DNA from: Limnohabitans sp. DM1
GTDB taxonomy: Bacteria; Pseudomonadota; Gammaproteobacteria; Burkholderiales; Burkholderiaceae_C
NCBI RefSeq assembly: GCF_001269385.1
Contig: NZ_CXOO01000010.1
Coordinates: forward strand, 1 to 64,000
DNA: 64,000 bases
Reading direction: 5' to 3'
Shown here: positions 23,822-33,672 of the stretch, one piece after another
Layout: each line of letters opens with the position of its first letter
Position numbering within the stretch: position 1 is the stretch's first letter
The notes under the pieces: generated by a model
What the model was told of the DNA's origin: nothing
Seen by the model: only the letters and a program-made list of their open reading frames with translations
Databases searched by the model: none
Translations under genes and position numbers: made by a program

Positions 23822-25159
23822 ATGTCCAAGCCTTCCCCCACCCCCGTGATCACCCGCATGCAGGTGATTCCTGTGGCCGGTCACGACGGCATGTTGCTCA
23901 ACCTCAGCGGCGCGCACGGCCCTTTTTTCACGCGCAACATCGTCATCCTGAACGACTCGTCCGGGCACACCGGTCTGGGCGAAGTGCCCGGCGGCGAAAA
24001 AATCCGCCAAACCCTGGAAGACGCCCGGCCACTCGTTGAAGGCCAGCCGATTGGTCACTACAACGCCGTGCTCAACGCCATGCGCCAGCAGTTTGCCGAC
24101 CGCGACAGCGGCGGTCGGGGCCAGCAGACTTTTGACCTGCGCACCACCATCCACGCTGTCACGGCGGTCGAGTCTGCTTTGCTGGATTTGCTGGGCCAGC
24201 ACCTGAACGTGCCAGTCTGCGCCCTTTTGGGCGATGGACAGCAGCGCCAGCGGGTGCAGATGTTGGGCTATCTCTTTTATGTGGGCGACCGCCAGCAAAC
24301 CGATCTGGCCTACCGCAGCGAGCCCGATCAGACAGACGACTGGCTTCGCCTGCGCCACGAAAAAGCCATGACGGCCGAGGCGGTGGTGCGGCTGGCCGAA
24401 GCGGCCCAAGCGCGCTATGGCTTTCAAGACTTCAAGCTCAAAGGCGGTGTGCTGCGCGGCGAGGAAGAGGTTGAAGCCGTGGTGGCGCTGCACGAGCGTT
24501 TTCCCAAGGCGCGCATCACGCTCGACCCCAATGGCGGCTGGCTGCTCAAAGACGCCATTCGCCTCTTGCGCGACCACCGCAGCACCATGGCCTATGCCGA
24601 AGACCCCTGCGGCGCAGAAGGCGTGTTCTCGGGCCGCGAGGTGATGGCCGAGTTCCGCCGCGCCACGGGCTTGCTCACCGCCACCAACATGGTGGCCACA
24701 GATTGGCGCGAAATGGCGCACAGCATTCAGCTGCAGTCGGTCGATATTCCGCTGGCCGACCCGCACTTCTGGACGCTGCAAGGCTCGGTGCGCGTGGCGC
24801 AGCTGTGCCAGATGTACGACCTGACCTGGGGCTCTCACTCCAACAACCACTTTGACATTTCACTGGCCATGTTCACCCAATGCGCGGCAGCCGCACCCGG
24901 CAAAGTCACCGCCATCGACACGCACTGGATTTGGCAAGACGGCCAGTTCCTCACCCAAGAGCCGCTGCAAATCAAGGACGGCTATGTGGAGGTGCCCGCC
25001 AAACCCGGCTTGGGCATCGAGCTGGACATGGGCGCGGTGATGAAAGCCCACCAGCTTTACCAGCAACACGGCCTGGGCGCTCGCGACGATGCCATCGCCA
25101 TGCAGTACCTGATCCCCGGCTGGAAGTTCAACAACAAAATGCCTTGCATGGTGCGCTGA
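23822..25159 (+). CDS. gudD: Glucarate dehydratase
   Basis: This 445-residue enolase-superfamily enzyme has the glucarate dehydratase set: [20 protein letters not shown], the catalytic KxK motif in DFKLKGGV near residue 204, metal ligands in ITLDPNGGW and [18 protein letters not shown], and the catalytic His in [13 protein letters not shown] near 339. It removes water from D-glucarate (and epimerises L-idarate) to give 5-keto-4-deoxy-D-glucarate. The length is near that of E. coli GudD. The ATG is chosen by family length; the upstream open frame crosses the candidate operator. It heads the plus-strand operon gudD-garL-udh. Confidence 0.93.
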   Translation: MSKPSPTPVITRMQVIPVAGHDGMLLNLSGAHGPFFTRNIVILNDSSGHTGLGEVPGGEKIRQTLEDARPLVEGQPIGHYNAVLNAMRQQFADRDSGGRGQQTFDLRTTIHAVTAVESALLDLLGQHLNVPVCALLGDGQQRQRVQMLGYLFYVGDRQQTDLAYRSEPDQTDDWLRLRHEKAMTAEAVVRLAEAAQARYGFQDFKLKGGVLRGEEEVEAVVALHERFPKARITLDPNGGWLLKDAIRLLRDHRSTMAYAEDPCGAEGVFSGREVMAEFRRATGLLTATNMVATDWREMAHSIQLQSVDIPLADPHFWTLQGSVRVAQLCQMYDLTWGSHSNNHFDISLAMFTQCAAAAPGKVTAIDTHWIWQDGQFLTQEPLQIKDGYVEVPAKPGLGIELDMGAVMKAHQLYQQHGLGARDDAIAMQYLIPGWKFNNKMPCMVR

Positions 25160-25202
25160 AAACATCGCCACCACACACACCACCCCCTTGAGGAATCACA
25201 CC

Positions 25203-25967
25203 ATGGACATGCCCATCAACCATTTCAAACACGCGATCCAATCCGGTCAAAAGCAGATCGGCCTGTGGTCACACCTGTGCAGCAACATCAGCACCGAAAT
25301 CCTGGCGCACTGCGGCTTTGACTGGCTGCTGCTGGACATGGAGCACTCACCCAACGACTTACCCGAAATCGTGGCGCAATTGCAAGCCATGAAGGGCAGC
25401 CCCACCACGCCAATAGTGCGCCCACCGTGGAACGACATGGTGACCTTCAAGCGCTTGCTCGATGTCGGCGTGCAAACCCTGTTGGTGCCTTACATTCAGA
25501 CCGAAGCGGAAGCCCAACAAGCGGTGTCCTACACTCGTTATCCGCCCCACGGCGTACGCGGTTATGCGGGGGCTCCACGCGCCAGCTACTATGGCCGCGT
25601 GAAAGGCTACGCCCAGCACAGCAGCGAAGAAATTTGCGTCTTGCTGCAGGTTGAAACCGTGCTAGGCCTGCAAAACATCGAAGCCATCGCCAACGTGGAC
25701 GGCGTGGACGGTGTGTTCATCGGCCCTGGCGATTTGTCGGCGGCACTGGGCCACTTGGGCAATCCCAAGCACCCCGAGGTGCTCAAGGCCATTGACGAGG
25801 CAATTGCCCGCATCCGCGCCTGCGGCAAAGCGGCCGGCATCCTGACGGGAGACGAAGCCCTGGCCAAACACTATGTGGACCAAGGCTGCCTGTTTGTGGC
25901 CGTAGGTGCCGACCAGAACGTGCTGCGCGACAGCGCCACCGCTTTGGCCGGCCGATTCAAATCCTGA
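25203..25967 (+). CDS. garL: 5-keto-4-deoxy-D-glucarate aldolase (HpcH/HpaI family)
   Basis: A 254-residue class II, metal-dependent aldolase. Signatures are WLLLDMEHSPND (metal-site Glu region), RPPWNDMVTFKRLLDVGVQT, VPYIQTEAEAQQAV, GVRGYAG, LLQVETVLGLQNIE and DGVFIGPGDLSAALG. It splits 5-keto-4-deoxy-D-glucarate, the product of both dehydratases here, into pyruvate and tartronate semialdehyde. GAGGAA lies upstream of the ATG at 25,203. The HpcH branch acting on aromatic-degradation products is possible by family, but the aldarate context makes GarL much more likely. Confidence 0.88.
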   Translation: MDMPINHFKHAIQSGQKQIGLWSHLCSNISTEILAHCGFDWLLLDMEHSPNDLPEIVAQLQAMKGSPTTPIVRPPWNDMVTFKRLLDVGVQTLLVPYIQTEAEAQQAVSYTRYPPHGVRGYAGAPRASYYGRVKGYAQHSSEEICVLLQVETVLGLQNIEAIANVDGVDGVFIGPGDLSAALGHLGNPKHPEVLKAIDEAIARIRACGKAAGILTGDEALAKHYVDQGCLFVAVGADQNVLRDSATALAGRFKS

Positions 25968-25981
25968 ACAGGGGACAAGAC

Positions 25982-26803
25982 ATGCTGAACACCCCCGCCT
26001 CGACCATCCGATTTCCCCGCTTGCTGCTCACGGGCGCGGGTGGCAACCTGGGGCAAGTGTTGCGCCCCCGCCTGAAAGCCTATTGCGATGTGCTGCGCGT
26101 GAGCCACCGCCGCGATTTGGGCCCCGCAGCAAAAGGCGAAGAGGTGCACACCGCCTCGCTCGAAGACGCCGATCAAATGCTGGCTTTGCTGGATGGCGTG
26201 AACGCCGTGGTGCACATGGGCGGCGTCTCAACCGAACAGCCCTGGGCGCCGATTTTGGCGGGCAACATCGTGGGCATGGTCAACCTGTACGAAGCCGCAC
26301 GCCTGAAGGGCGTTCAGCGCATCGTGTTTGCCAGCTCCAACCATGTGACGGGTTTTTACCGCCAGGATGAAGTGGTCAACACCCGCATGCCGCCCAAGCC
26401 CGACGGCTTTTATGGCCTGTCCAAAGCCTTTGGCGAAGACCTGGCCCAGATGTATTGGGACCGCTGGGGCATCGAGACGGTGAGCCTGCGCATTGGCTCT
26501 TCTTTCGCCGAGCCCAAGGACCGCCGCATGCTGGCCACTTACTTGAGCTACGACGATCTGGAGCGTCTGGTGGTGGCCGCGCTCACCGCCCCCATCGTGG
26601 GCCACAGCATCATCTACGGCATGTCGGACAACCAAACCACCTGGTGGGACAACACCCACGCCCAGCATATTGGCTACCGGCCGCAGGATTCATCGGACGT
26701 GTTCCGCCCGGCGGTCGAGGCCCGCCAGCAACACATCGACCGACAAGACCCGGCCGCCATTTACCAAGGCGGTGCGTTCGTCAAGGCCACGCCGCACGAC
26801 TGA
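25982..26803 (+). CDS. udh: Uronate dehydrogenase
   Basis: A 273-residue short-chain dehydrogenase/reductase with NAD-binding TGAGGNLG (17-24), the catalytic set SSN (118-120), Tyr144 and Lys148 in [10 protein letters not shown], and the string [11 protein letters not shown] that I associate with uronate dehydrogenases. It oxidises D-glucuronate or D-galacturonate to the aldaro-lactone, entry step of the oxidative route completed by the lactonase, the dehydratases and GarL in this cluster. It starts 14 bases after garL. A generic NAD-epimerase annotation would fit the fold but not the context. Confidence 0.87.
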   Translation: MLNTPASTIRFPRLLLTGAGGNLGQVLRPRLKAYCDVLRVSHRRDLGPAAKGEEVHTASLEDADQMLALLDGVNAVVHMGGVSTEQPWAPILAGNIVGMVNLYEAARLKGVQRIVFASSNHVTGFYRQDEVVNTRMPPKPDGFYGLSKAFGEDLAQMYWDRWGIETVSLRIGSSFAEPKDRRMLATYLSYDDLERLVVAALTAPIVGHSIIYGMSDNQTTWWDNTHAQHIGYRPQDSSDVFRPAVEARQQHIDRQDPAAIYQGGAFVKATPHD

Positions 26804-26847
26804 AGTTTGTGCTGCATGGAGTATCCTCCAGCCCGATAAGGAACCCC

Positions 26848-27186
26848 ATGAGCACCCTGCCCCCATGCCCTCAATGCCACGATGAATACACCTACGAAGA
26901 TGGCAATTTGTTGATTTGCCCCAGCTGCGGCCACGAATGGAATCCGGCCGAAGCTGCGGCTGCTGACGTGGCCAAAATCTGGAAAGACGCCCATGGCAAT
27001 GTGCTGCAAGACGGTGACACCGTCAGCTTGGTCAAAGACTTGAAGATCAAGGGCTCCTCGTCGGTGGTCAAGGTGGGCACCAAGGTCAAGAACATCCGCC
27101 TGATTGACGGCGACCACGACATCGACTGCAAGATCGACGGTTTTGGCCCCATGCAGCTGAAAACCGAATTCGTCAAAAAAGCCTGA
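26848..27186 (+). CDS. PhnA/YjdM-family zinc-ribbon protein
   Basis: A 112-residue protein with a zinc ribbon [21 protein letters not shown] (Cys pairs near 7-10 and 27-30), then the conserved [20 protein letters not shown] and [20 protein letters not shown]. This is the YjdM/PhnA family, named from the phosphonate operon although no phosphonate function is supported by the sequence. No phn genes are nearby. It starts 44 bases after udh and may be a separate unit. Confidence 0.88.
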   Translation: MSTLPPCPQCHDEYTYEDGNLLICPSCGHEWNPAEAAAADVAKIWKDAHGNVLQDGDTVSLVKDLKIKGSSSVVKVGTKVKNIRLIDGDHDIDCKIDGFGPMQLKTEFVKKA

Positions 27187-27193
27187 TGCAGGC

Positions 27194-27535
27194 ATGAGCG
27201 ACGACAACCAGATCTACTTGCCAGAGAGCTTCACGGCGCTGTATGTGCCGCCCGGCAAGATCAAGCCCAGCATCGGTCACCACGAAATGGCCGAACGTTA
27301 TGAGCTGTGCGAAGACCTGGCCAACTTGCTGACCGAGCAAGCGGCCAATATGCAGTTCACGCTGGGCATCACCGAAGAAGTGGTGCTTGAGCAGTGCGAA
27401 CAGGGCCTGCTGGCCGAGCCCTCGGTGGTCTCGCCCGTGGAGGCCCGCTGGGTGGTGTGCCGCCTGGCCGAGCTGCTGAATTGGCCGATGGCCTCACTGC
27501 TGCAAAGCACGCCGCCCGAAGACCCTGCTGCTTGA
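27194..27535 (+). CDS. Hypothetical protein
   Basis: The 113-residue acidic, soluble product begins 7 bases after the PhnA-like stop, suggesting co-transcription. It contains helical segments (AERYELCEDLANLLTEQAAN, VEARWVVCRLAELLNWPM) and no signal peptide, metal motif or membrane helix. I do not recognise the family. The reading frame keeps the codon bias of its neighbours, so it is probably a real gene. Confidence 0.6.
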   Translation: MSDDNQIYLPESFTALYVPPGKIKPSIGHHEMAERYELCEDLANLLTEQAANMQFTLGITEEVVLEQCEQGLLAEPSVVSPVEARWVVCRLAELLNWPMASLLQSTPPEDPAA

Positions 27536-27641
27536 GCTTGAGCTTGCGTTTGTCGGCGCTGAAGCTCCGACGGACAAGGCTGGCAGCAGACCTGTCGCCC
27601 AAGTCAACCGCCTGGGCGGCGCCAACTGCCAATATCTGCGC

Positions 27642-28997
27642 ATGAGCACACCCCAGCACGATTTGCAGAGCATGCTGCACGGCCCGATCCTGTCCACCCT
27701 CTTGCGCCTGGCAGCCCCCAATGTGCTGGCCATGGTCATGACGGTGCTGGTGGGCATTGCCGAGACCTATTACGTGGGCCGTCTGGGCACGGCCCCGCTG
27801 GCGGCCATGGCGCTGGTGTTTCCCTTTGCCATGCTCACGCAGATGATGTCGGCAGGTGCCATGGGCGGCGGGGTGTCGGCCGCCATCAGCCGGGCGCTGG
27901 GGGCTTCAGATGTGCCGCGTGCCCAAACCCTGCTGCAACACGCCTTGGTGATTGGCCTGGGCGCTGGCATCCTCTACAGCGCCATCTTCCTGATCTGGGG
28001 ACCGGGCTTTTACCGCTTGCTGGGCGGCAAGGATGCTGTTTTGAGTGAAGCAGTGCGCTACGCCAGCGTGTTGTTTTCGGGCGCCCTGCTGGTCTGGCTG
28101 CTCAACACGCTGGCATCCATCATTCGCGGCACGGGCAATATGCGTGTGCCCTCGGTGGGCCTGGTGGCGACGGCACTGCTGCAAATCGTTCTGGGCGGCG
28201 TGTTGTCTTTGGGGGCGGGACCGGCGCCCGCCATGGGCATGGTGGGCGTGGCACTGGGGCACATCATCGCCACAGCGGCAGGCGTGGGGTATTTTTTCTG
28301 GTATCTGGTCAGCGGCCAGGGACGTCTGACGCTGCGCTGGCAAGGCTTTGAGATGCAGGCCAGTTTGTTTGCCGACATCCTCAAAGTGGGTGCCACCGCC
28401 TGCCTGTCGCCCGTGCAGTCGGTGCTGGCAATTTTGATCTTCACAGGCATGCTGGCGCAACTGGGCACCGAAGCGCTGGCGGGCTACGGCATTGGCCAGC
28501 GGCTTGAATTTTTACTGATCCCGATTGCCTTTGGCATTGGCGTGGCCTCGGTGCCCATGGTCGGCATGGCCATGGGGGCTGGCGATGTGGCCCGGGCCAG
28601 GCGTGTGGCCTGGGTCGCAGGGGGCGTGTCGGCCTTCAACCTGGCCCTGATCGGGGCCGTGGTCACCCTCGCGCCCGACCTCTGGGCACGCCTGTTCACC
28701 AGCAACGAAGCCGTGCTCGGCTATGCCCGGCAATATCTGGTGACCGCAGGCCCGGCCTTTCCCTTCTTTGGCCTGGGCCTGACCTTGTATTTCGCTTCTC
28801 AAGGCGCTGGGCAGGTCATCGGCCCCGTGCTGGCGGGCACGGTGCGATTGGTGCTGGTGGCGGGGGCGGGCTATTGGCTGTCACAGCACCAAGGCACTGC
28901 AGATCGTTTTTATGAATTGATCGCCATCGCGATGGTGCTTTATGGCCTGGTCACTGCTGCAGCGGTCAAATGGACACCTTGGGGCGCGAAAGCCTGA
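27642..28997 (+). CDS. MATE-family multidrug/toxin efflux transporter
   Basis: A 451-residue membrane protein with about 12 hydrophobic helices in two related halves. MATE-like strings are [20 protein letters not shown], the helix 2-3 region [20 protein letters not shown], and in the second half [20 protein letters not shown]. These antiporters use proton or sodium gradients to expel cationic compounds; the sequence does not tell which drug. It starts with ATG at 27,642 and ends 59 bases before leuC. The 106 bases before it carry no recognised element. Confidence 0.88.
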   Translation: MSTPQHDLQSMLHGPILSTLLRLAAPNVLAMVMTVLVGIAETYYVGRLGTAPLAAMALVFPFAMLTQMMSAGAMGGGVSAAISRALGASDVPRAQTLLQHALVIGLGAGILYSAIFLIWGPGFYRLLGGKDAVLSEAVRYASVLFSGALLVWLLNTLASIIRGTGNMRVPSVGLVATALLQIVLGGVLSLGAGPAPAMGMVGVALGHIIATAAGVGYFFWYLVSGQGRLTLRWQGFEMQASLFADILKVGATACLSPVQSVLAILIFTGMLAQLGTEALAGYGIGQRLEFLLIPIAFGIGVASVPMVGMAMGAGDVARARRVAWVAGGVSAFNLALIGAVVTLAPDLWARLFTSNEAVLGYARQYLVTAGPAFPFFGLGLTLYFASQGAGQVIGPVLAGTVRLVLVAGAGYWLSQHQGTADRFYELIAIAMVLYGLVTAAAVKWTPWGAKA

Positions 28998-29056
28998 GGG
29001 CAGGGGGTGGCACCTTTCCACGCATAAAATGTGCGGTTGCACAGCAAGGAAGCTCC

Positions 29057-30478
29057 ATGGCACGCACGCTTTACGACAAGATCTGGGACGAACACGTCGT
29101 CCACACCGAAGAAGACGGCACCTCCGTCCTCTACATCGACCGCCATCTGGTGCACGAAGTCACCAGCCCCCAGGCCTTTGAAGGCCTGCGCCAAGCCGGT
29201 CGCAAGGTCTGGCGCGTCAGCTCCATCGTGGCCACCGCCGACCACAACACCCCCACCACCGGCTGGGAATTGGGCTACGACGGCATCACCGACCCGATCA
29301 GCAAAGAACAAATCACCACGCTGGATGCGAACATGAAGGAATCGGGCTCTGCCGCCTTCTTCCCCTTCCTGTCCAAGCGCCAGGGCATCGTGCACGTCAT
29401 TGGCCCTGAAAACGGTGCCACCCTGCCCGGCATGACGGTGGTCTGCGGCGACTCGCACACGTCCACCCACGGCGCTTTTGGCGCACTGGCCCACGGCATC
29501 GGCACCTCCGAGGTCGAGCACGTCATGGCCACGCAAACCCTGCTGGCCAAAAAGGCCAAGAACATGCTGATCAAGGTCGAGGGCACGCTGGCCAAAGGCC
29601 TCACGGGCAAAGACATCGTGCTGGCCATCATCGGCAAGATCGGCACCGCAGGCGGCACCGGCTACACCATCGAATTCGCAGGCTCAGCCATCCGGGCACT
29701 CAGCATGGAAGGCCGCATGACGGTCTGCAACATGGCCATCGAAGGCGGCGCACGCGCTGGCCTGGTGGCGGTAGACGAGAAAACCATCGAGTACGTCAAA
29801 GGCCGTTTGCTCTCGCCCACGGGCGTCGAGTGGGACCACGCCGTGGCCTATTGGAAGACCCTGCAGTCTGACCCCGGTGCGCACTTTGACGCCGTGGTCG
29901 AGCTGGACGCCAGCGCCATCGTGCCGCAAGTCACCTGGGGTACCTCGCCCGAAATGGTGTTGGGCATTGACGGCCACACGCCCGACCCCGACAAGGAAAA
30001 AGACGACGTCAAGCGTGACGCCATTGAGCGCGCACTGACTTATATGGGCCTGCAGCCCGGCAAGGCCTTGGCCGACATCACGATCGACAAAGTCTTCATT
30101 GGCTCTTGCACCAACAGCCGCATCGAAGACATGCGTGAAGCCGCCGCCATCGTCAAGAAGCTCGGCCAAAAAGTAGCCAAGAACGTCAAGCTGGCCATGG
30201 TCGTGCCCGGCTCAGGTCTGGTCAAAGAACAAGCCGAGCGCGAAGGCCTGCACGAGATCTTCAAGGCCGCTGGCTTTGAGTGGCGTGAGCCCGGCTGCTC
30301 GATGTGCCTGGCCATGAACGCCGACCGCCTGGAGCCCGGCGAGCGCTGCGCCTCGACCAGCAACCGCAACTTCGAAGGCCGTCAAGGCGCGGGTGGCCGC
30401 ACCCATTTGGTCAGCCCCGCCATGGCCGCTGCTGCGGCCGTGCACGGCCACTTTGTTGACATCCGCAAATTCGCCTGA
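29057..30478 (+). CDS. leuC: 3-isopropylmalate dehydratase, large subunit
   Basis: The 473-residue subunit carries the 4Fe-4S cluster: [17 protein letters not shown] (Cys near 351) and [10 protein letters not shown] (Cys near 414 and 417), plus the aconitase-family [20 protein letters not shown]. With LeuD it isomerises 2- to 3-isopropylmalate. AAGGA precedes the ATG at 29,057 at good spacing; an in-frame upstream start overlaps the MATE gene and is rejected. It leads the leuCDB operon. Confidence 0.97.
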   Translation: MARTLYDKIWDEHVVHTEEDGTSVLYIDRHLVHEVTSPQAFEGLRQAGRKVWRVSSIVATADHNTPTTGWELGYDGITDPISKEQITTLDANMKESGSAAFFPFLSKRQGIVHVIGPENGATLPGMTVVCGDSHTSTHGAFGALAHGIGTSEVEHVMATQTLLAKKAKNMLIKVEGTLAKGLTGKDIVLAIIGKIGTAGGTGYTIEFAGSAIRALSMEGRMTVCNMAIEGGARAGLVAVDEKTIEYVKGRLLSPTGVEWDHAVAYWKTLQSDPGAHFDAVVELDASAIVPQVTWGTSPEMVLGIDGHTPDPDKEKDDVKRDAIERALTYMGLQPGKALADITIDKVFIGSCTNSRIEDMREAAAIVKKLGQKVAKNVKLAMVVPGSGLVKEQAEREGLHEIFKAAGFEWREPGCSMCLAMNADRLEPGERCASTSNRNFEGRQGAGGRTHLVSPAMAAAAAVHGHFVDIRKFA

Positions 30479-30498
30479 AGCGTTCGAGGAAACCCAGC

Positions 30499-31152
30499 AT
30501 GCAGAAATTCACCCTCCTCAAAGGCCTGGTGGCCCCGATGGACCGCGCCAACGTGGACACCGACGCCATCATCCCCAAGCAATTCCTCAAGTCGATCCGC
30601 AAAACCGGTTTTGGCCCCAACCTGTTCGACGAATGGCGCTACCTGGATGTAGGCTACCCCGGCCAGGACCCAGCCAGCCGCAAGCCCAACCCTGACTTCG
30701 TGCTGAACCAGCCGCGCTATCAGGGCGCCAGCATCTTGTTGGCCCGCAAGAACTTTGGCTGCGGGTCATCGCGTGAACACGCGCCTTGGGCCATTGACCA
30801 ATACGGCTTTCGCTGCGTGATCGCGCCCAGCTTTGCCGACATCTTTTTCAACAACTGCTTCAAAAACGGCCTGCTGCCCATCGTGCTGCCCGAAGCGGTG
30901 GTGGCCCAACTGTTCGACGACGTCGCAGCCTTCCCCGGCTACGAACTCACCGTCGATCTCGAGCGCCAAGTGGTGGTGCGCCTCCAAGGCCAGGAAATCC
31001 CATTTGAGGTGCAAGCCTTCCGCAAGTACTGCCTGCTCAACGGCTTGGACGACATTGGCCTGACCCTGCGCCACGCCGACAAGATCAAAGCCTATGAAGC
31101 CGAGCGTCTGGCCACCAAGCCTTGGTTGGCCCACACCGCCGTCAACGCCTAA
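30499..31152 (+). CDS. leuD: 3-isopropylmalate dehydratase, small subunit
   Basis: The 217-residue swivel-domain partner of LeuC. Visible family strings are [20 protein letters not shown], the substrate loop [19 protein letters not shown] and [25 protein letters not shown] lies before the ATG. It follows leuC by 20 bases and precedes leuB by 18, so the three are one operon. Confidence 0.97.
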   Translation: MQKFTLLKGLVAPMDRANVDTDAIIPKQFLKSIRKTGFGPNLFDEWRYLDVGYPGQDPASRKPNPDFVLNQPRYQGASILLARKNFGCGSSREHAPWAIDQYGFRCVIAPSFADIFFNNCFKNGLLPIVLPEAVVAQLFDDVAAFPGYELTVDLERQVVVRLQGQEIPFEVQAFRKYCLLNGLDDIGLTLRHADKIKAYEAERLATKPWLAHTAVNA

Positions 31153-31170
31153 AAGAACACGAGAACCCCC

Positions 31171-32256
31171 ATGAAAATCGCAGTCCTCCCCGGTGATGGC
31201 ATCGGCACCGAAATCGTCGCTGAAGCCGTCAAAGTCCTGAACACGCTCGACCTGAAGTTCGAGATGGAAACCGCCTTGGTCGGCGGCGCAGCTTACGACG
31301 CGTTTGGCCACCCTCTGCCCGAAGCCACACTCAAACTGGCCATGGACAGTGATGCCGTGCTGTTTGGCGCGGTGGGCGACTGGAAATACGACAAGCTCGA
31401 CCGCCCTCTGCGCCCCGAGCAGGCGATTTTGGGCCTGCGCAAAAACATGGGCCTGTTCGCCAACTTCCGCCCTGCCATCTGCTACGAGCAGTTGGTCGGT
31501 GCATCGAGCCTCAAGCCCGAGCTGATTTCGGGTCTGGACATCCTCATCATCCGCGAGTTGACGGGCGACATCTACTTTGGCCAGCCACGCGGGCGCCGCA
31601 TCGCCACCGATGGTCACTTCCCCGGCTCGGAAGAAGCCTTCGACACCATGCGTTACTCCAAGCCCGAGATCGAGCGCATCGCGCATGTGGCCTTCCAGGC
31701 CGCCCGCAAGCGCAAGGCCGCAGGCACCGAGGGCCGCGTGACCAGCGTGGACAAAGCCAACGTGCTCGAGACCTTCCAGTTCTGGAAAGACGTGGTCACC
31801 GAAGTGGGCAAAGAGTACCCCGACATCGCTCTGGACCACATGTACGTGGACAACGCCGCGATGCAGCTGGTCAAAGAGCCCAAGCGTTTTGACGTGGTGG
31901 TCACGGGCAACATGTTCGGCGACATCCTGAGCGACGAAGCCTCCATGCTGACAGGCTCCATCGGCATGCTGCCCTCGGCCAGCCTGAACACCAAAAACCA
32001 AGGCCTGTACGAGCCCAGCCACGGCAGCGCCCCAGACATCGCAGGCAAAGGCGTGGCCAATCCGCTGGCCACCATCTTGTCAGCCGCCATGATGCTGCGC
32101 TTCAGCTTGAACCAGCCTGAAGCCGCCCAACGCCTCGAATCGGCTGTGCAAAAAGTGCTGGCCCAGGGCCTGCGTACCGGCGACATTTACAGCGAAGGCA
32201 CCACCAAGGTGGGCACCGCGCAAATGGGCGATGCGGTGGTCAAAGCGCTGGCTTAA
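31171..32256 (+). CDS. leuB: 3-isopropylmalate dehydrogenase
   Basis: A 361-residue NAD-dependent decarboxylating dehydrogenase. Motifs are [38 protein letters not shown] with substrate-binding Arg residues, [19 protein letters not shown], the metal site [20 protein letters not shown] and [15 protein letters not shown]. It oxidises 3-isopropylmalate to the leucine 2-oxo precursor. It closes leuCDB; asd follows after a 249-base gap with its own leader. Confidence 0.97.
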   Translation: MKIAVLPGDGIGTEIVAEAVKVLNTLDLKFEMETALVGGAAYDAFGHPLPEATLKLAMDSDAVLFGAVGDWKYDKLDRPLRPEQAILGLRKNMGLFANFRPAICYEQLVGASSLKPELISGLDILIIRELTGDIYFGQPRGRRIATDGHFPGSEEAFDTMRYSKPEIERIAHVAFQAARKRKAAGTEGRVTSVDKANVLETFQFWKDVVTEVGKEYPDIALDHMYVDNAAMQLVKEPKRFDVVVTGNMFGDILSDEASMLTGSIGMLPSASLNTKNQGLYEPSHGSAPDIAGKGVANPLATILSAAMMLRFSLNQPEAAQRLESAVQKVLAQGLRTGDIYSEGTTKVGTAQMGDAVVKALA

Positions 32257-32298
32257 AGCCATCACGGATGCTGCCCGGATTGCCCGGGCCGCATCCAT

Positions 32299-32304
32299 TA
32301 CAAT
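32299..32304 (+). promoter_or_regulatory. Candidate -10 box of the asd leader
   Basis: TACAAT matches the sigma-70 -10 hexamer at 5 of 6 positions. Its end is 7 bases before the leader ATG at 32,312, so transcription would start at or next to that ATG, giving a leaderless message. No convincing -35 box is seen at 16-18 bases; TTGCCC nearby is too close. Confidence is therefore limited. Confidence 0.4.
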
Positions 32305-32311
32305 TTCGGCC

Positions 32312-32413
32312 ATGTTTCACGCCTGCCTGTTCAACCTGAACTTTGCTTTTGCCGCCACGGCAGGGGCTGGCGCGCGTGCAACTTCCACAAAAACCACGAC
32401 CATTAAGGGCTGA
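32312..32413 (+). CDS. Candidate regulatory leader peptide of asd
   Basis: A 33-codon frame begins MFHACLFNLNFAF and ends with a run of Thr, Ser, Lys and Ile (residues 24-32: TSTKTTTIK), that is five Thr, two Lys and one Ile in nine codons just before the stop region. Asd supplies the branch leading to Lys, Thr, Met and Ile, so these are the amino acids expected in a control peptide, as in the thr operon leader of enterobacteria. There is no Shine-Dalgarno, but a -10 box 7 bases upstream would allow leaderless translation. Inverted repeats follow immediately. The role is inferred from this arrangement. Confidence 0.5.
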   Translation: MFHACLFNLNFAFAATAGAGARATSTKTTTIKG

Positions 32414-32418
32414 TCCGG

Positions 32419-32483
32419 CCTGGTTCGTCGTGCGCCCCTCCCGGCCAGACGAGCCGGGCAAACAGTCTGGTCTGACACTGTTT
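32419..32483 (+). promoter_or_regulatory. Candidate attenuator with mutually exclusive hairpins
   Basis: Segment CCTGGTTCGTC (32,419-32,429) can pair with GACGAGCCGGG (32,448-32,458) using two G-U pairs. That pairing competes with a CCCGGC/GCCGGG stem (32,440-32,445 with 32,453-32,458) and with CCAGAC/GTCTGG (32,445-32,450 would pair with 32,465-32,470). The last hairpin, AAACAGT/ACTGTTT (32,460-32,466 with 32,477-32,483), ends in TTTT but lacks a long U-run. The layout fits ribosome-controlled attenuation before asd; no folding energies were calculated. Confidence 0.45.
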
Positions 32484-32505
32484 TAAAAACTGAAAGGGCG
32501 TTGAA

Positions 32506-33636
32506 ATGAGCAAGTTAGTAGGTTTGGTGGGCTGGCGCGGCATGGTCGGCTCGGTATTGATGGACCGCATGGTTCAGGAAAAAGACTTTGACCTGATCGA
32601 GCCGCTGTTCTTCTCCACGTCCAACTCGGGTGGCCAAGCCCCCTCGATGGCCAAGAACGAAACCACGCTGCAAGACGCTTTCGACATCGAACAGCTCAAG
32701 CGCTGCGAGATCATCATCACCGCCCAAGGCGGCGACTACACCTCCGAAGTCTTCCCCAAGCTGCGCGCAGCGGGCTGGAATGGCCACTGGATCGACGCAG
32801 CCTCGACCCTGCGCATGGATAAAGACGCGGTCATCATCTTGGACCCGGTCAACATGCCCGTGATCCAAAACGCGCTGGTGCACGGCGGCAAAAACTGGGT
32901 GGGCGGCAACTGCACTGTGTCCTGCATGCTGATGGGCGTGGGTGCCTTGTACAAAGCCGGTTTGGTGGAGTGGATGAGCACCCAGACTTACCAAGCGGCT
33001 TCGGGCGGCGGTGCACAACACATGCGCGAACTGCTGACCCAATACGGCACGCTGAACGCCGAGGTCAAAGCCCTGCTGGACGACCCCAAGAGCGCCATTT
33101 TGGAAATCGACCGCTTGGTGGTGGCCAAACAACGTGCCCTGACCGCCAACGAGACCGCCAACTTTGGCGTGCCGCTGGGCGGCTCGCTGATCCCCTGGAT
33201 CGACAAGGATTTGGGCAACGGCATGTCCAAGGAAGAGTGGAAAGGCATGGCCGAAACCAACAAGATTTTGGGCATGGGCGAGGCTTTTGGCTCTGAAGCC
33301 ATTCCGGTCGACGGTTTTTGCGTGCGTGTGGGCGCCATGCGCTGCCACAGCCAAGCCCTGACCTTCAAACTCAAAAAAGATGTACCCGTGGCCGATCTGG
33401 AAGCCATGATCGCCGCAGATAATCAATGGGTTAAAGTGGTGCCTAATACGCGGGAAGCGACCATCAAGGATTTGACGCCCGTGGCAGTGACCGGCACGAT
33501 GACCATTCCGGTGGGACGTATCCGCAAATTGACCATGGGCCCGGAGTATGTGGGTGCATTCACCATTGGTGATCAGTTGCTGTGGGGGGCTGCAGAGCCA
33601 CTGCGGCGAATGCTTCGGATATTGTTGGACGTCTGA
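32506..33636 (+). CDS. asd: Aspartate-semialdehyde dehydrogenase
   Basis: The 376-residue enzyme resembles the gammaproteobacterial-type Asd: NADP-binding [17 protein letters not shown] at the start, the nucleophile Cys136 in [11 protein letters not shown], and the acid-base His region [18 protein letters not shown]. It reduces aspartyl phosphate to aspartate semialdehyde, the branch point to Lys, Met, Thr and Ile. AAAGGG lies upstream of the ATG at 32,506. The 249-base upstream gap carries a candidate leader peptide and alternative hairpins. Confidence 0.97.
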   Translation: MSKLVGLVGWRGMVGSVLMDRMVQEKDFDLIEPLFFSTSNSGGQAPSMAKNETTLQDAFDIEQLKRCEIIITAQGGDYTSEVFPKLRAAGWNGHWIDAASTLRMDKDAVIILDPVNMPVIQNALVHGGKNWVGGNCTVSCMLMGVGALYKAGLVEWMSTQTYQAASGGGAQHMRELLTQYGTLNAEVKALLDDPKSAILEIDRLVVAKQRALTANETANFGVPLGGSLIPWIDKDLGNGMSKEEWKGMAETNKILGMGEAFGSEAIPVDGFCVRVGAMRCHSQALTFKLKKDVPVADLEAMIAADNQWVKVVPNTREATIKDLTPVAVTGTMTIPVGRIRKLTMGPEYVGAFTIGDQLLWGAAEPLRRMLRILLDV

Positions 33637-33672
33637 CCGCCGCTGCTTTCGATATAAGGATTCGGGGAAAAC

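Noticed and set aside
29008..29030. Sigma-54 promoter before leuC (TGGCAC string)
   Set aside because: The -12 element does not show TTGC at the needed distance.
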